This document shows positions 1 through 9,831 of a stretch of 64,000 nt of DNA, one piece after another (position 1 is the stretch's first letter; each line of letters starts with the position of its first letter). The position numbers and the translations under genes were made by a program. The DNA comes from Nostoc cf. commune SO-36 (lineage in GTDB: Bacteria > Cyanobacteriota > Cyanobacteriia > Cyanobacteriales > Nostocaceae). The notes beneath the pieces are model-generated. The model was given only the letters and a program-made list of their open reading frames with translations, had not been told where the DNA came from and searched no databases. Location of the stretch: assembly GCF_023734775.1 (NCBI RefSeq), contig NZ_AP025732.1, positions 3,354,501 to 3,418,500 on the forward strand, given 5' to 3'.

Positions 1-411
1 TCTATTCATTATTTTCTGGGAGTTTCAGAGTTTATATTGATATCACTAAAGCTATGTAAAGCGATTATGAGGAAGGGACGAACTATGCGCCCTAAAGACC
101 TATATAACAAGATTCCCGACTTTTTTAAAAAATCGGGAATCTGAGCCACAAAGAAGCGCAATATCATATATAGGAATCGTATTTGATTTTGAGATTATCT
201 GCGTAGGCGGGGAGTGGGGAGTAGGGAGTAGGGAATTAGGCTTTTCAATCTCAGTATGTTTTCAGAAATAAAATCGGAGTCATATATACAAATATAAATA
301 TAGGGAAGAGATATAGCGTTGCTATTTCTTTTCCCTATTATGTATTGATTTATTCAACTGTTCTGTCAGTTGCTAAAAACTTTGTAAGTATTTACGAAAC
401 AAAAATTTAAT
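1..411. other. Intergenic stretch without a gene
   Basis: No supportable coding region. It holds a hairpin near 110-142 and a G-rich degenerate heptamer stretch (GGGGAGT/AGGGAGT type) around 210-235, both common in Nostoc intergenic DNA. Confidence 0.6.
110..142. terminator. Terminator-like hairpin
   Basis: A 10-bp perfect stem (AGATTCCCGA at 110-119 with TCGGGAATCT at 133-142) encloses a T/A-rich loop. The same motif style (a pair of C-rich and G-rich arms) recurs at 6396 and 43145. No gene ends next to it inside the window, so its use is unknown. Confidence 0.45.
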
Positions 412-874
412 TTACTCTAAACCACCTAAGCCATTAGTGCCAGCACCAGCACGAATGATGGCTGCTTGTCCGCCAATGTCTCCATTAGTAACAGCTGTGT
501 CTAAAGCTGCTGCTGCTGCCTGAACAAATGCATTGCCACTACCTGCAACAAAGCCATCATCATCAACACCAGCAACTGCACCTGTGGTAAGAGATAGACC
601 AGTTATGGTTTCATTGTCTATTAGTGATGTGCCATCCCCATAATCAACACCAACAATTAAAGCCTCAGCAGATCCATCCGTGTCGTAGGTAAGCGTTATT
701 AGGCAAAGTTAATTCCGCACTGACACTGCTTAGAAGCACCTGAAGCTCTAACAAAAGTTGCAGCACCACGGGCTGATGCTTGCCCTGCACTTGCTGGTGC
801 ACGCCAAGATACTAGCAACGCCAACCAAACCTAACAAGCAAATGCTGCGCTTTAACGATCGCAGAAATTTTCAT
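412..874 (-). pseudogene. Frameshifted small secreted Ala/Gly-rich protein
   Basis: A leftward reading starts at ATG 874 (MKISAIVK) and stops at TAA 412-414, but coding sense jumps between frames. One frame gives a hydrophobic signal-like stretch (LLGLVGVASILA), another continues APASAGQASARGAATFVRAS, and a third gives a long Asp/Gly/Ala-rich C-terminus that includes GLSLTTGAVAGVDDDGFVA and ends NGLGGLE before the stop. A secreted protein of roughly 150 residues with at least two frameshifts is the simplest reading. The family is not recognised. The ATG is preceded by GGAG. Whether the lesions are biological or sequencing errors cannot be told from this window. Confidence 0.55.
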
Positions 875-1443
875 GATTAACAAACTCCTCGTATGTTTCT
901 CTTTACGTTTTCAATATAACCATTAGATTCCATAAAATTATCAGTAATAGCACTGAAATTTATATAAACTCCATCAGTCATAAATTAAAAAAACTAATAG
1001 ATGTAACTGTTAGCGTGGATCTGAGCAAAGGCTTGAAAAACAAAATAAAAATAGAGTTACAGCAAGGTTTTTATCTACTGAATGCCTGTATTAAAGTTGT
1101 CGCAATACTTACCAAAATTCGTATTTTGGAAAACAAAATTTAGAAAGGACTAGAGGTAAAGCTTTAGACTGTTTTCAATGCCATAATCCTCTGTAAACAA
1201 TGCTTAATAATTCGTCACAAGTTGTCAGAAGTGCCTATGTCATATCTTTGCTAAATCTTAAGTGCATCTTTATGGATAATATGCTGTTGGCAATAATTTC
1301 AATCCCCACGCTGTTTGCAGTTATTGTATGGATGCGATAAATGGCAACTATAATGCCCACACCATATTCCACAAAATAGAAAACGGCTATAAGATTTAGT
1401 TATAGGTTGGATGGATAGGGTGATTATCTGGAAGAAACTCAAG

Positions 1444-1467
1444 GCGAGGTCTATGACGGGCTACGCC
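1444..1467 (-). repeat. 24-bp dispersed repeat (SDR-like), copy 1
   Basis: The reverse complement matches the pattern GGCGTAGCCCnnCnnAGnCnTCGC shared with copies at 15185, 15259, 19574, 43055 and 62020. Confidence 0.6.
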
Positions 1468-1523
1468 TAGGGTGTTGACTCTATGCCTTTTTAGAAGTTA
1501 ACAAATCATGCAAAATATGTGTA

Positions 1524-1588
1524 GTCATTGCGAGCTTTGCGAAGCAATCCCAGAGATTTTGCGATTGCTTCGCAAAGCTCGCAATGAC
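1524..1588. repeat. 26-bp perfect inverted repeat
   Basis: Arms 1524-1549 and 1563-1588 are exact reverse complements (26 of 26) with a 13-nt loop. The arm begins GTCATTGCGAGC and ends GAAGCAATC, a palindromic dispersed element type seen in many bacterial genomes. It lies between genes and could fold into a very stable hairpin in RNA. Confidence 0.8.
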
Positions 1589-1921
1589 ACAAGAGAGATT
1601 TTGCCCTGACACAAAAATAGTATGAGTCAAAAACGCCCAAATTTTATCAAAGTCAACAGCCTAGGCTACGCCTATGCAAAACCCCAAAATTATTTGCTAA
1701 TGTTGGCTTTCGTGCCGACACAAGCTTTTTGAGTTTAAAACTGAAGTTATCTAATAGAAATAGATTTTTGATTTAAAGATTATGTCTGTCTCTTACCAGT
1801 GGCCAGGTAGAGAATCAGCACAATCAAAAATAGCCTCAGCGTTATGCTCAAGCCCCATTTAACTTACTATATTTATTGTCCCCCAGTTTAATGGGCCACA
1901 TCTGCCTGTCCTTAGGTCATT

Positions 1922-4103
1922 ATGGCAAAATCTAAGAAAAGCTCTACCCCCATCAATCTCAGCGATCCACAATATTTTCTTAACCGAGAGTTAAGCTGGT
2001 TAGAATTCAATGCCAGGGTGTTAAATGAAGCCTGTGACGATCGCACGCCTCTTCTTGAACGCCTCAAGTTTTTGGGAATATTTAACTCTAATTTAGATGA
2101 GTTTTTTATGGTGCGGGTTGCTGCTTTAAAGCAACAAGTAGAGGCAAAAGTTAGCCTGTTAACTCCTGATGGTCGGACACCACAACAACAGTTAGACGAT
2201 ATTAGGTCTAACCTTACTCCCCACGTCAAGAAAGAGCATCAACATTTTGAAGAAGTACTTCGTCCGCTACTAGCAAATCATGGCATCCATATCCTGAATT
2301 ACATAGATTTGAATCAAAAACAGCGAACTCATCTCGACAGTTATTTTGAGGAACAAGTTTTTCCAGTTTTGACTCCCCTGGCTGTTGATCCTAGTCATCC
2401 CTTTCCTTTTATTTCTAATCTCAGTCTGAATCTGGCTGTTGTCGTCAAAAATCCAGACACCGAAGAAGAATTTTTTGCCAGAGTTAAAGTCCCCAGCGTT
2501 CTGCCACGATTTTTACCGATACCGCCTGAGTTGGGAGATCAAAATAGCGAAAAACCTGCCCACTGGACTGGAGTACCTTTAGAACAAGCGATCGGCTCAT
2601 AACTTGGAATCTCTATTTCCAGGGATGAACATTCAAGAATATCATCCGTTCCGCATTACCCGTGATGCCGATTTGGTCTTAGAAGAAGATGAAGCAGATG
2701 ATTTATTGTTAGCGATCGAACAGGAATTGCGAAAACGGCGGTTGGGTGGAAGTCCAGTCCGGCTAGAAATTCAATCCCAGACTCCTGAAATAGTGCGATC
2801 GCGATTATTGCATGATTTGGAATTAACAGAAAGCGATCTCTACGAAGTAGATGGTCTTTTGGGACTGCGGGATTTAATGAATTTTATGTCCTTGCCATTG
2901 CCAGAACTCAAAGATCCACCACGCCAATCAGTTGTCCCAATACGCCTGCAAAGGCTGAGGGAGCCGAGTCTAGATCCAGATGTCCTGGAAACCGAGGAAG
3001 GAAAAGACTTTTTTGCTGTGATTCGGGAAAAGGATTTATTAGTACACCATCCTTATCAATCCTTTTCGGCTACAGTAGTGCGCTTTATTACCCATGCCGC
3101 CTACGATCCGAATGTGTTAGCCATCAAGATGACCCTTTACCGGACTTCTGGTGACTCACCCATCGTCAACGCCTTAATTGCCGCCGCCGAAAATGGCAAG
3201 CAGGTATCGGTGCTGGTGGAATTAAAGGCGCGATTTGATGAGGAGAATAATATTTACTGGGCAAGACGACTAGAAAGAGTCGGGGTTCATGTCGTCTATG
3301 GTTTAGTCGGGCTAAAAACCCATAGTAAAACCGTCATGGTAGTACGGCGGGAAAAAGACCAGATACGTCGCTACGTGCATATTGGCACTGGTAATTATAA
3401 CCAGAAAACGGCACGGCTGTATACAGATTTGGGATTGTTCAGTTGCCGTGAAGAATTGGGTGCTGACATCACAGATTTATTTAATTTCTTGACAGGCTAC
3501 TCGCTGCAAAAGTCTTATAGAGAGTTGCTGGTTGCACCTGTGAATATGCGCGATCGCTTTTTGGCACTAATTCACCGCGAAATCGAAAATGTTCAAAATG
3601 GATTTTCTGGACGCATTGTTGCCAAAATGAATTCCCTAGTCGATCCGCAAATTATCACCACTTTATATGAAGCTTCTTGCGCTGGAGTGCAAATCGACTT
3701 AATTATCAGAGGCGTTTGTTGTTTGCGTCCCGGACTCAAAGACATTAGTGAAAACATTCGCATAATCAGCATTGTTGGTCGCTTTTTAGAACACTCTCGG
3801 ATTTATTATTTTCATAACAATACACAAGAAGAAATCTATATCGGCAGTGCCGACTGGATGCGCCGCAACCTAGACCGCCGAGTCGAAGTAATTACCCCAG
3901 TGAAAGACCCTGATATTGCTAAAGATTTGCAAGAAATTATGGGAATTATGCTCGCAGATAATCGCCAAGCTTGGGAATTACAAGCCGATGGTACTTACAT
4001 TCAAAGGCGCCCTTATGATGATTCTCCAGAAGCTAATTCACAAAAAATTCTTATGAACATGGCATTACGCTCAACTGGTGTAGCCTCAAACTTGATTGAT
4101 TAA
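1922..4103 (+). CDS. ppk1: Polyphosphate kinase 1, frameshifted once
   Basis: PPK1 reversibly transfers the gamma phosphate of ATP to polyphosphate. The N-terminal part (1922-2602) shows the family opening FLNRELSWLEFNARVL and FFMVRVAALKQQ. After one frame change at about 2594 it continues to 4103 with the catalytic region, including HIGTGNYNQKTARLYTDLG, whose His is the expected phosphorylated residue, and HSRIYYFHN. Removing one G from ATCGGCTCAT near 2594-2595 gives EQAIAHNLESLFPGM and a product of about 725 residues, normal for the family. The affected site would then read as a HIP1-like GCGATCGCT. All active-site regions are present, so the gene is probably functional if the extra G is an error. 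Confidence 0.93.
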
Positions 4104-4555
4104 AAAATAAGTTACTCATACCTTGAACTGGGCATTGGGGACTGGAGATTTAAACCCAAGCAAATTGGGAAAAAGACTCTTTACCAGTACTCAGTACCCA
4201 GGATTAAAGTGGAAAAAGTCTTTGCCAAAAACAGGGTTTTTGCAGGATAAAGAAAACCAAGTTATGAATTTGGGATAAAGTCAAGCTAAGTAAGGACGTT
4301 TGAAAAGTTGTTTGTGATGTATCAAAGACTTATAGATTCTCCTAAATTTGCTGAGAAATTGGGTAATTAGATTCTGGTTTCTTTCTTTTTAAGCCAGGTT
4401 AGGAAGCGATCTTGATGGAACTTGATACTTTACAAACATCCTTTGGTTATTTGTTATGGATCAACACAAGTTATTCAACCATAGGATAGAGTTATTGCTG
4501 GCTCTTGTTCTCATAAACTATAGGGGTTATCTAAATAATTTCGTTCTTCCCGTCA
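4104..4555. other. Intergenic, nothing recognised
   Basis: About 450 bp between ppk1 and the receiver gene. AT-rich; no gene, tRNA or clear hairpin seen. It probably holds the promoter of the downstream response regulator. Confidence 0.5.
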
Positions 4556-4972
4556 ATGTTAATGTTATCCTGTGAGCTTTCTACCTTGCGTGTTCTAGTA
4601 GTTGATGACCACGAACTGACTCGTTTAACCTTACAATTGGTTTTTTCTTGCCAGGAGAATATTCAAGTAGTAGGTTTAGCCAGTAATGGTGAAGAAGCTA
4701 TAGAAATGGTTAAACGTTGCCATCCTGACGTAATTATTTTAGATTTACAGATGCCAGTTATGGACGGCTGGAGTGCGTCTAGTCAGATTAAAGCTATATC
4801 TCCCAACACCCAGATTCTTGCTTACTCCTCAGTGGAAGACATAAACTTTCAGGGGACAAAGACAGTGTATAGCTTTGATGACGTTTGCAAAAAAGATGTA
4901 CCTACAAGCGAACTGATTGCCTTAGTTAGGCAGCTAGGTCAGCGTGCAGGAGATAGTTCAATTGCAGGATAA
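4556..4972 (+). CDS. Single-domain response regulator (receiver only)
   Basis: A 138-residue CheY-like receiver with no output domain. The acidic pair is in VLVVDDHEL, the phospho-acceptor Asp in VIILDLQMPVMDGW (about residue 62), the switch residue in AYSSVED and the conserved Lys in CKKDVPTSEL. The VDDHELTR N-terminus resembles NarL/FixJ-type receivers, but the DNA-binding helix-turn-helix is absent, so it probably acts through protein contacts. No kinase is adjacent. The start codon could be the first ATG or one two codons later; neither has a strong ribosome binding site. Confidence 0.85.
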   Translation: MLMLSCELSTLRVLVVDDHELTRLTLQLVFSCQENIQVVGLASNGEEAIEMVKRCHPDVIILDLQMPVMDGWSASSQIKAISPNTQILAYSSVEDINFQGTKTVYSFDDVCKKDVPTSELIALVRQLGQRAGDSSIAG

Positions 4973-5101
4973 ATAATACAGCTATGTTGCTTTGCCAACT
5001 CAGGCTTGGTTAAGTTATGGGGATTTAAAGGCATGATAGTACTTGAAAAGCGTCGGTATAACCTGAAGTTAATGGTTAACCGACGCAATTTTTGGTAATT
5101 T

Positions 5102-5275
5102 TTACTCTACCGGAATCGTGCGTCTAAATTCATCAATTAACTCATCCAGTTCTTCTAAAGCTTGATTGACATCAATTCTCAGAGTTCCTAGGTTTGGTTG
5201 TTCCAGTAGGCCTAAGAGGTACTCACGTTTACTTTGAACTGCGGTAATTCGTTCTTTTATGGTCTGTAGATCCAT
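5102..5275 (-). CDS. Small conserved hypothetical, helical
   Basis: A 57-residue acidic, helical protein (MDLQTIKERITAVQSKREYL at the N-terminus, ending EEFRRTIPVE-like as IDEFRRTIPVE). The start at 5275 is chosen because AGGA lies 8 nt upstream; the frame is open further to 5332 but that start has no ribosome binding site. Its heptad-like spacing of Leu/Ile suggests a coiled-coil or helical hairpin. The family was not recognised and the function is unknown. Confidence 0.55.
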   Translation of the reverse strand: MDLQTIKERITAVQSKREYLLGLLEQPNLGTLRIDVNQALEELDELIDEFRRTIPVE

Positions 5276-5779
5276 TATTTTTTTCCTATCTTTAACTACC
5301 TTTAAGTTTAAAGTTAACTCAAAATCAGACATTCTGGGGCACTATAGCAATCCTATTTGAGTTGTGAAAATTATGGAACCGTCAAGCCATTTTCTCTAAC
5401 GAGACACTACCTGAACGCGCAGCGTCTCGTTAGAGAAGACCGCAAAGAGAAATCAAATAGGTTTACAAATGATTTAGGATTGCTATATACGCCCTTACTG
5501 TCTCCCCTAAGAGCTTGTGGGACTATGGTGTATATCACCATTCCTCTAACATTATTCCATAAGCTTGTGATCTCCCCAACCCCCTTTTAAGGAAAAAGTT
5601 CTCAAGTTCTCAACTTAAGGAAGTCAGTAGTTTATAATTTATCTTTGTGTCAGTCTTGACCAGGAAATTTTGAATTAGTTGAATACTATCCAGATGGGAA
5701 AGATGTTCTTCCCTAATTTGTTACTCATAGCCGATGATAATAAAACTGAGGTATTCAGACTTTATACTAATTTAAGCTC
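5276..5779. other. Intergenic with a 14-bp inverted repeat
   Basis: No supportable gene. It contains the inverted repeat at 5392-5437 and probably the promoter of the DUF2854 gene. Confidence 0.5.
5392..5437. repeat. Inverted repeat of the GAGACGCT family
   Basis: Arms TTCTCTAACGAGAC (5392-5405) and GTCTCGTTAGAGAA (5424-5437) are perfect reverse complements around an 18-nt loop. The sequence is related to the element nested in the repeat at 33771-33908 and to the one near 19490-19520. Confidence 0.65.
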
Positions 5780-6349
5780 ATGCTACGCCAAATCTCTTTA
5801 GGAACAATCGGTTTAACTATAGGCGGTATATTAACCATCATTGGCTTCGTCGCCTATGCTGGTAATAATGCCACACTCAATCTTGTCGGATTTTTTTACG
5901 GGATTCCTCTATTATTGGGAGGGCTGGCGCTAAAAGCTAATGAACTGAAGCCAGTTCCATTTACCCAAGCTACGTCACCGTCAGCATTGATACTGCGAGA
6001 GCAGCAAGCAACTGATACTCAAAATAAAATTCGCAAAGACATCACCCGATATTGCTACGGTCAAGATGCTCATCTAGATACAACACTTTCTTTTCTAGGT
6101 TTGAGTCCCACAGATCAAGAACGACCAATAGTCACAGGGTTGCGAGAAACAGAAGTTAATGGAAACTATGCTCTAATTTTAGAATTTGATTCACCATTAA
6201 TACCAATTGATGCATGGCAAAAAAAGCAGGAGAAAATGACCAATTATTTTGGCCCTGGATTGGAGATTCAAATAACGCAGCCATCTGAAGATACAATTGA
6301 GCTAGCGCTGATCAATACTCCAAAAGAGTCTCTAGTCAGTAGTCAATAA
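5780..6349 (+). CDS. DUF2854 family membrane protein
   Basis: A 189-residue protein typical of the DUF2854 family found in cyanobacteria and plastids. The N-terminus MLRQISLGTIGLTIGGILTI begins a first transmembrane helix and LVGFFYGIPLLLGGLAL a second; the rest is soluble (YCYGQDAHLDTTLSFLGL, then an alpha/beta region ending NTPKESLVSSQ). Function is not established. It stands alone, convergent with the next gene across a hairpin at 6396-6424. Confidence 0.85.
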   Translation: MLRQISLGTIGLTIGGILTIIGFVAYAGNNATLNLVGFFYGIPLLLGGLALKANELKPVPFTQATSPSALILREQQATDTQNKIRKDITRYCYGQDAHLDTTLSFLGLSPTDQERPIVTGLRETEVNGNYALILEFDSPLIPIDAWQKKQEKMTNYFGPGLEIQITQPSEDTIELALINTPKESLVSSQ

Positions 6350-6395
6350 CAATAATTTTTGTTATCCAAACTTCATGCCTTTATGCACGATTAAG

Positions 6396-6424
6396 AACCC
6401 CGACTTCTTGAAGAAGTTGGGGTT
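6396..6424. terminator. Bidirectional terminator hairpin
   Basis: A 14-bp stem (AACCCCGACTTCTT with AAGAAGTTGGGGTT, one G-T pair) followed by TT sits between two convergent genes, the DUF2854 gene (+) and the CRR7-like gene (-). Confidence 0.65.
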
Positions 6425-6522
6425 TTGGGCAGTAAGTTTTATTTAAGTAAGTGGCATTCTAGCCGACTAACTATCTATTGAAGATTTATTTTTTGGCATT
6501 TTCTTAACCACTAACCAAAAAG

Positions 6523-6783
6523 TTATTTTTCTAAACGAACTGCATACCACTGTAAATATTGCCCAGTACCAATATCTAATTCGCAGCTAGTGTCGAGTAA
6601 ATATTGTGCTTGAGCTTCTACAGTATCAAATTTTTGCAAGTCCGGTGGCAAATCTGCAATTATGAGTTGTTGGAGAGTTTTTTTGAGCTTTTCTAATAAC
6701 TCTGATGGTGTCAGAAATTGTTCTGGTTGATTTGTTTCTAGAACAACGAAGTTATCCTGCTGATACATTAATGAGTCTGGCAT
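6523..6783 (-). CDS. crr7: CRR7-like protein (chlororespiratory reduction 7)
   Basis: An 86-residue cytosolic protein matching the cyanobacterial chlororespiratory reduction 7 family; the plant homologue is needed for accumulation of the photosynthetic NDH-1 complex. Recognisable segments are the N-terminal MPDSLMYQQDNFVVLETNQP, the central SELLEKLKKTLQQLI and the C-terminal DTSCELDIGTGQYLQWYAVR. Length is normal. The role in cyanobacteria is inferred from the plant protein. No operon partner is visible. Confidence 0.75.
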   Translation of the reverse strand: MPDSLMYQQDNFVVLETNQPEQFLTPSELLEKLKKTLQQLIIADLPPDLQKFDTVEAQAQYLLDTSCELDIGTGQYLQWYAVRLEK

Positions 6784-7571
6784 ATTAAATATTTAGTGAA
6801 TGTAAACAGGGTTTGATTTTTTGTAAGAACTTCTTTCTGGCTGTATTCATCTAATTTTAGCTACTAAATTGCTGTCTTTCCAGAAATACAACTTATTTTT
6901 ATTTAGTAGAGTGTGATGGAAGTTTGGACAGATTCAAAAGGAGCTTAAGCCCCTTGTTTAGTGAATTGAGATGATACCTGGATTGCCACGAAGCTGTACT
7001 AAATGCACTGAATCTAATTAAATCAAAACTTTTACTTATTTTATTAACCTATACTCATTGGAGAATCAAGCTTAATCTTACTCTTATGTAATTATACTAA
7101 ACCTCCGCAACCCTTGCTAAATAAGCTAAATAAATTTAAGTCAGGTGATATTAAAATTTAGTATTAGCTATTTTCTCAGGGCACTTTGGCAATGGCTCTG
7201 CCCTGTCTCACTAGGTTTATGAACTAACTACAAAAATAAATAATTAAGGTGTGTATTTGCAATTCTCAAAAAAATTTAAATTTGACTATAAGAATGGGGA
7301 AATATAAAAGTAACATTTCCTCTCACAACCATAGCCGAACAAAAAGGTAACAATTGCCTTCATGTTCCAATTATAGATTGTCTATGCAACTTAGTTATCT
7401 ACCGCTTGCTTGGGTCAACAACATTAAGCAGTCCATTGTCAAAAAACGGTTGATTGTGAAGCCAGATAAACCTTTGCCGCAAATCCTGGCATTGATGAAG
7501 AGAGCGATCGTCTCCATGCGATCAAGTTGCACAGCCTTTTTCAGGATAGTTCTGCAAGTGGAAGGCAACTC
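6784..7571. other. Long AT-rich intergenic region
   Basis: About 790 bp with no convincing gene; a 76-codon open frame at 7354-7584 lacks a ribosome binding site and recognisable composition. Probably contains the promoters of the two divergently read neighbours. Confidence 0.5.
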
Positions 7572-8615
7572 ATGTCAGGCATAAGCTCATTTCCTCTTTC
7601 TACTAAGCAACCACCACTGATTCTAGTGGCTGATGATGACAAGACCATCCGAGTGTTGTTGCGTAAAGCGATGGAACAAGAAGGTTATCGAGTGGTCGAG
7701 GTCAATGATGGTAAACAATGTTTAGATGCTTACGAGACTATCAAACCGGATGTAGTCTTGCTAGACGCTGTAATGCCTGTGATGGATGGCTTTACTTGCT
7801 GTAAGCACTTGCTGCAAATTGCCAGGAATAATTTGATATCAGCACTTGCAACATTTGACACTGATTCTGCTTTGAAAAATACGGTTATATCCAAGATATG
7901 GGAGCGCACCCCCATCTTGATGATCACCTGCTTGGACGATGAGGAATCTGTAAACCGTGCTTTCGACGCTGGGGCAACTGATTATGTTACTAAGCCAATT
8001 CACTGGCCTGTATTGCGCCAGCGATTGCGCCGACTGCTACAGCAAGCGCAAGTATACAAACAGTTAGAGGCGGCAAACCAAGCTTTGCATCACCTTGCCA
8101 ATGTAGATGGCTTAACTGAGTTGGCTAATCGTCGGCGCTTTGACGATTATCTTAATACTCAGTGGATTAATCTCGTACAAGAGGGATCTCCCCTATCAAT
8201 GATTTTGTGTGATATCGACTTTTTTAAATTTTATAACGATAAATATGGGCATCCAGCGGGGGATGTCTGTTTGCAAAAGGTGGGTGCTGTCTTAAGCCTT
8301 AAGGCACAAAAACATCAGGATTTAGTAGCGCGTTATGGTGGTGAAGAATTTGCTGTGATTATGCCATATACCCCTGCATCTGGCGCACTTCATGTTGCCG
8401 CCACGATACAAGCAGGAGTCAAAGATTTGCAAATTGTTCATGACGGATCTCTGGTGAGTCAGCACGTTACCCTTAGTATGGGTGTGGCGACTGTTGTCCC
8501 CAGTTGGGAATCCTCACCTTCAGATTTGATTGTCATGGCAGATAAAGCACTTTATCAAGCAAAAGCTGGAGGGCGCGATCGCTTTATCTCAAGTACTTTA
8601 GTCAGTTGGGAATGA
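7572..8615 (+). CDS. Receiver-GGDEF diguanylate cyclase
   Basis: A PleD-like response regulator that should make cyclic di-GMP from two GTP. The receiver spans about residues 14-160 (DDD acidic cluster, acceptor Asp about 65 in VVLLDAVMPVMDGF, Lys in YVTKP) and carries an unusual insertion of about 25 residues between the acceptor loop and the PILMITCLDD strand. A short linker leads to the GGDEF domain (DGLTELANRR, then the active-site signature RYGGEEF). The inhibitory I-site position reads KHQD rather than RxxD, so product inhibition may be weak. The start at 7572 is preferred because GGAAGG lies just upstream; the frame is open to 7527. It converges with sasA, 28 bp away. Confidence 0.88.
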   Translation: MSGISSFPLSTKQPPLILVADDDKTIRVLLRKAMEQEGYRVVEVNDGKQCLDAYETIKPDVVLLDAVMPVMDGFTCCKHLLQIARNNLISALATFDTDSALKNTVISKIWERTPILMITCLDDEESVNRAFDAGATDYVTKPIHWPVLRQRLRRLLQQAQVYKQLEAANQALHHLANVDGLTELANRRRFDDYLNTQWINLVQEGSPLSMILCDIDFFKFYNDKYGHPAGDVCLQKVGAVLSLKAQKHQDLVARYGGEEFAVIMPYTPASGALHVAATIQAGVKDLQIVHDGSLVSQHVTLSMGVATVVPSWESSPSDLIVMADKALYQAKAGGRDRFISSTLVSWE

Positions 8616-8643
8616 CCAAGCTCTAATGCCCCATGTCCATTAC

Positions 8644-9831
8644 TTAAGAAGGATAAACTGGTAGTGTGAAGTGGAACCATGCTCCGTTATTGGGGGCAGA
8701 GTCCACCCAAATTTGGCCATAGTGTGCCAGGATAATACGTTGGCATAAACAAAGACCAATGCCGTAACCTTCTTTACCTTCATCCCGTTGCAGCCGGAAG
8801 TGGTTTTCAAAAATGCGATCGCGATTCTCTAGAGGAATACCAGGCCCAGTATCGCCAATAGTAAACTGAACTTTTTGGGTAGTGCGATGCAATCCGGCAA
8901 CGCTAATTTTGCCACCTTCTGGGGTGTATTTGATAGCATTATCTAACAGATTTACTACCACTTGACGGATGCGTTCTGGGTCAGCATATACATAAGGTAA
9001 ATCATTAGGAATATCTGTTTCTACATTTTGGGATTTGGCAGTGTAGCGATCGCATAATTCTTCTACTACATCTAAGCAAAGTTTGCCTATTTTTACCTTC
9101 TGTGGTATTATACGAAACTCTGTATCTTTGCCACGACCCACTTGCAAGAGGTCGGCAATCATCCGCTCAATGATTTTAGTTTGATTACGGGCTTGTTTTA
9201 ATAGATGCGCCGTCATGGACGCTTTGAGGCGCTGAAATTGGCCTGTCTCTAAATTGTAGTTAGATTGGAGAGTTTCAATGGCGATCGCTGCGGCAGTTAG
9301 CGGATTGCGAAGATCGTGCGCCAGCATTCCAATCACCCGGTCTTTAAACTGTAGCTGTTCTTGGAGGTTATCTTTTTCCTGCTTCAAGCGAAAAATTTCG
9401 TCTGAGAGTCGGATGAGTTCAGCAGAAACCGCAACTGAACGGATAGTTGATTTGGGTGATATTGCTCTAGCACTATCGTCTATCCGTTCTTGTAAATCTT
9501 CCTGTAATTTTAAGTAGGCATCTACAGCCGCTTGCCAACGAGGCCACCAGTTTTTCAATTGCGCTATGATATTACTCCCAGCTAAAACCTGTCGTGGTTC
9601 GGGATGGATTTTGATTAAAGCTGGCGTTGCGATCAATTTAAAGTGTTCTGCTAAGTAAGGTTGTTGTCCTACATCGATAGTTTGGAGTTCAAAACTATAC
9701 TCAGCCTCTAATTCTTTTAAGTAAGCACGTATTCGCTGTACCTGTTGGCGGGACTTAGGCCGTCCATCGACAAACAGTAACAGCTGGAGTGGAGCCTCAG
9801 AATAAATAGGCTGATCCTGGGAAACTTGCAT
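8644..9831 (-). CDS. sasA: Circadian output sensor kinase SasA
   Basis: SasA binds the KaiC clock protein through its N-terminal thioredoxin-like, KaiB-related domain and phosphorylates RpaA to drive circadian gene expression. Here residues 1-100 form that domain ([20 protein letters not shown]). A linker precedes the dimerisation helix with the phospho-accepting His about 172 ([13 protein letters not shown]) and the ATPase domain follows with N box ([13 protein letters not shown]), G1 (GDTGPGIP) and G2 (GYGIGL). The 395-residue length is normal. The ATG at 9831 is preferred over a TTG at 9858 because known family members start MQVSQ-like. No kai genes are nearby, which is usual. Confidence 0.95.
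   Translation of the reverse strand: MQVSQDQPIYSEAPLQLLLFVDGRPKSRQQVQRIRAYLKELEAEYSFELQTIDVGQQPYLAEHFKLIATPALIKIHPEPRQVLAGSNIIAQLKNWWPRWQAAVDAYLKLQEDLQERIDDSARAISPKSTIRSVAVSAELIRLSDEIFRLKQEKDNLQEQLQFKDRVIGMLAHDLRNPLTAAAIAIETLQSNYNLETGQFQRLKASMTAHLLKQARNQTKIIERMIADLLQVGRGKDTEFRIIPQKVKIGKLCLDVVEELCDRYTAKSQNVETDIPNDLPYVYADPERIRQVVVNLLDNAIKYTPEGGKISVAGLHRTTQKVQFTIGDTGPGIPLENRDRIFENHFRLQRDEGKEGYGIGLCLCQRIILAHYGQIWVDSAPNNGAWFHFTLPVYPS

Larger units (their letters stand above)
875..1921. other. Gene-free interval upstream of ppk1
   Basis: About 1 kb with no supportable gene. It contains one member of the 24-bp dispersed repeat family (1444-1467, minus orientation) and a long perfect inverted repeat (1524-1588). 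The rest is AT-rich without clear signal. Confidence 0.6.

Noticed and set aside
5357..5590. 77-codon rightward frame
   Set aside because: It reads through the inverted repeat at 5392-5437 and has no ribosome binding site.
7354..7584. 76-codon rightward frame before the diguanylate cyclase
   Set aside because: No ribosome binding site, no domain, and it overlaps the preferred start region of the next gene.
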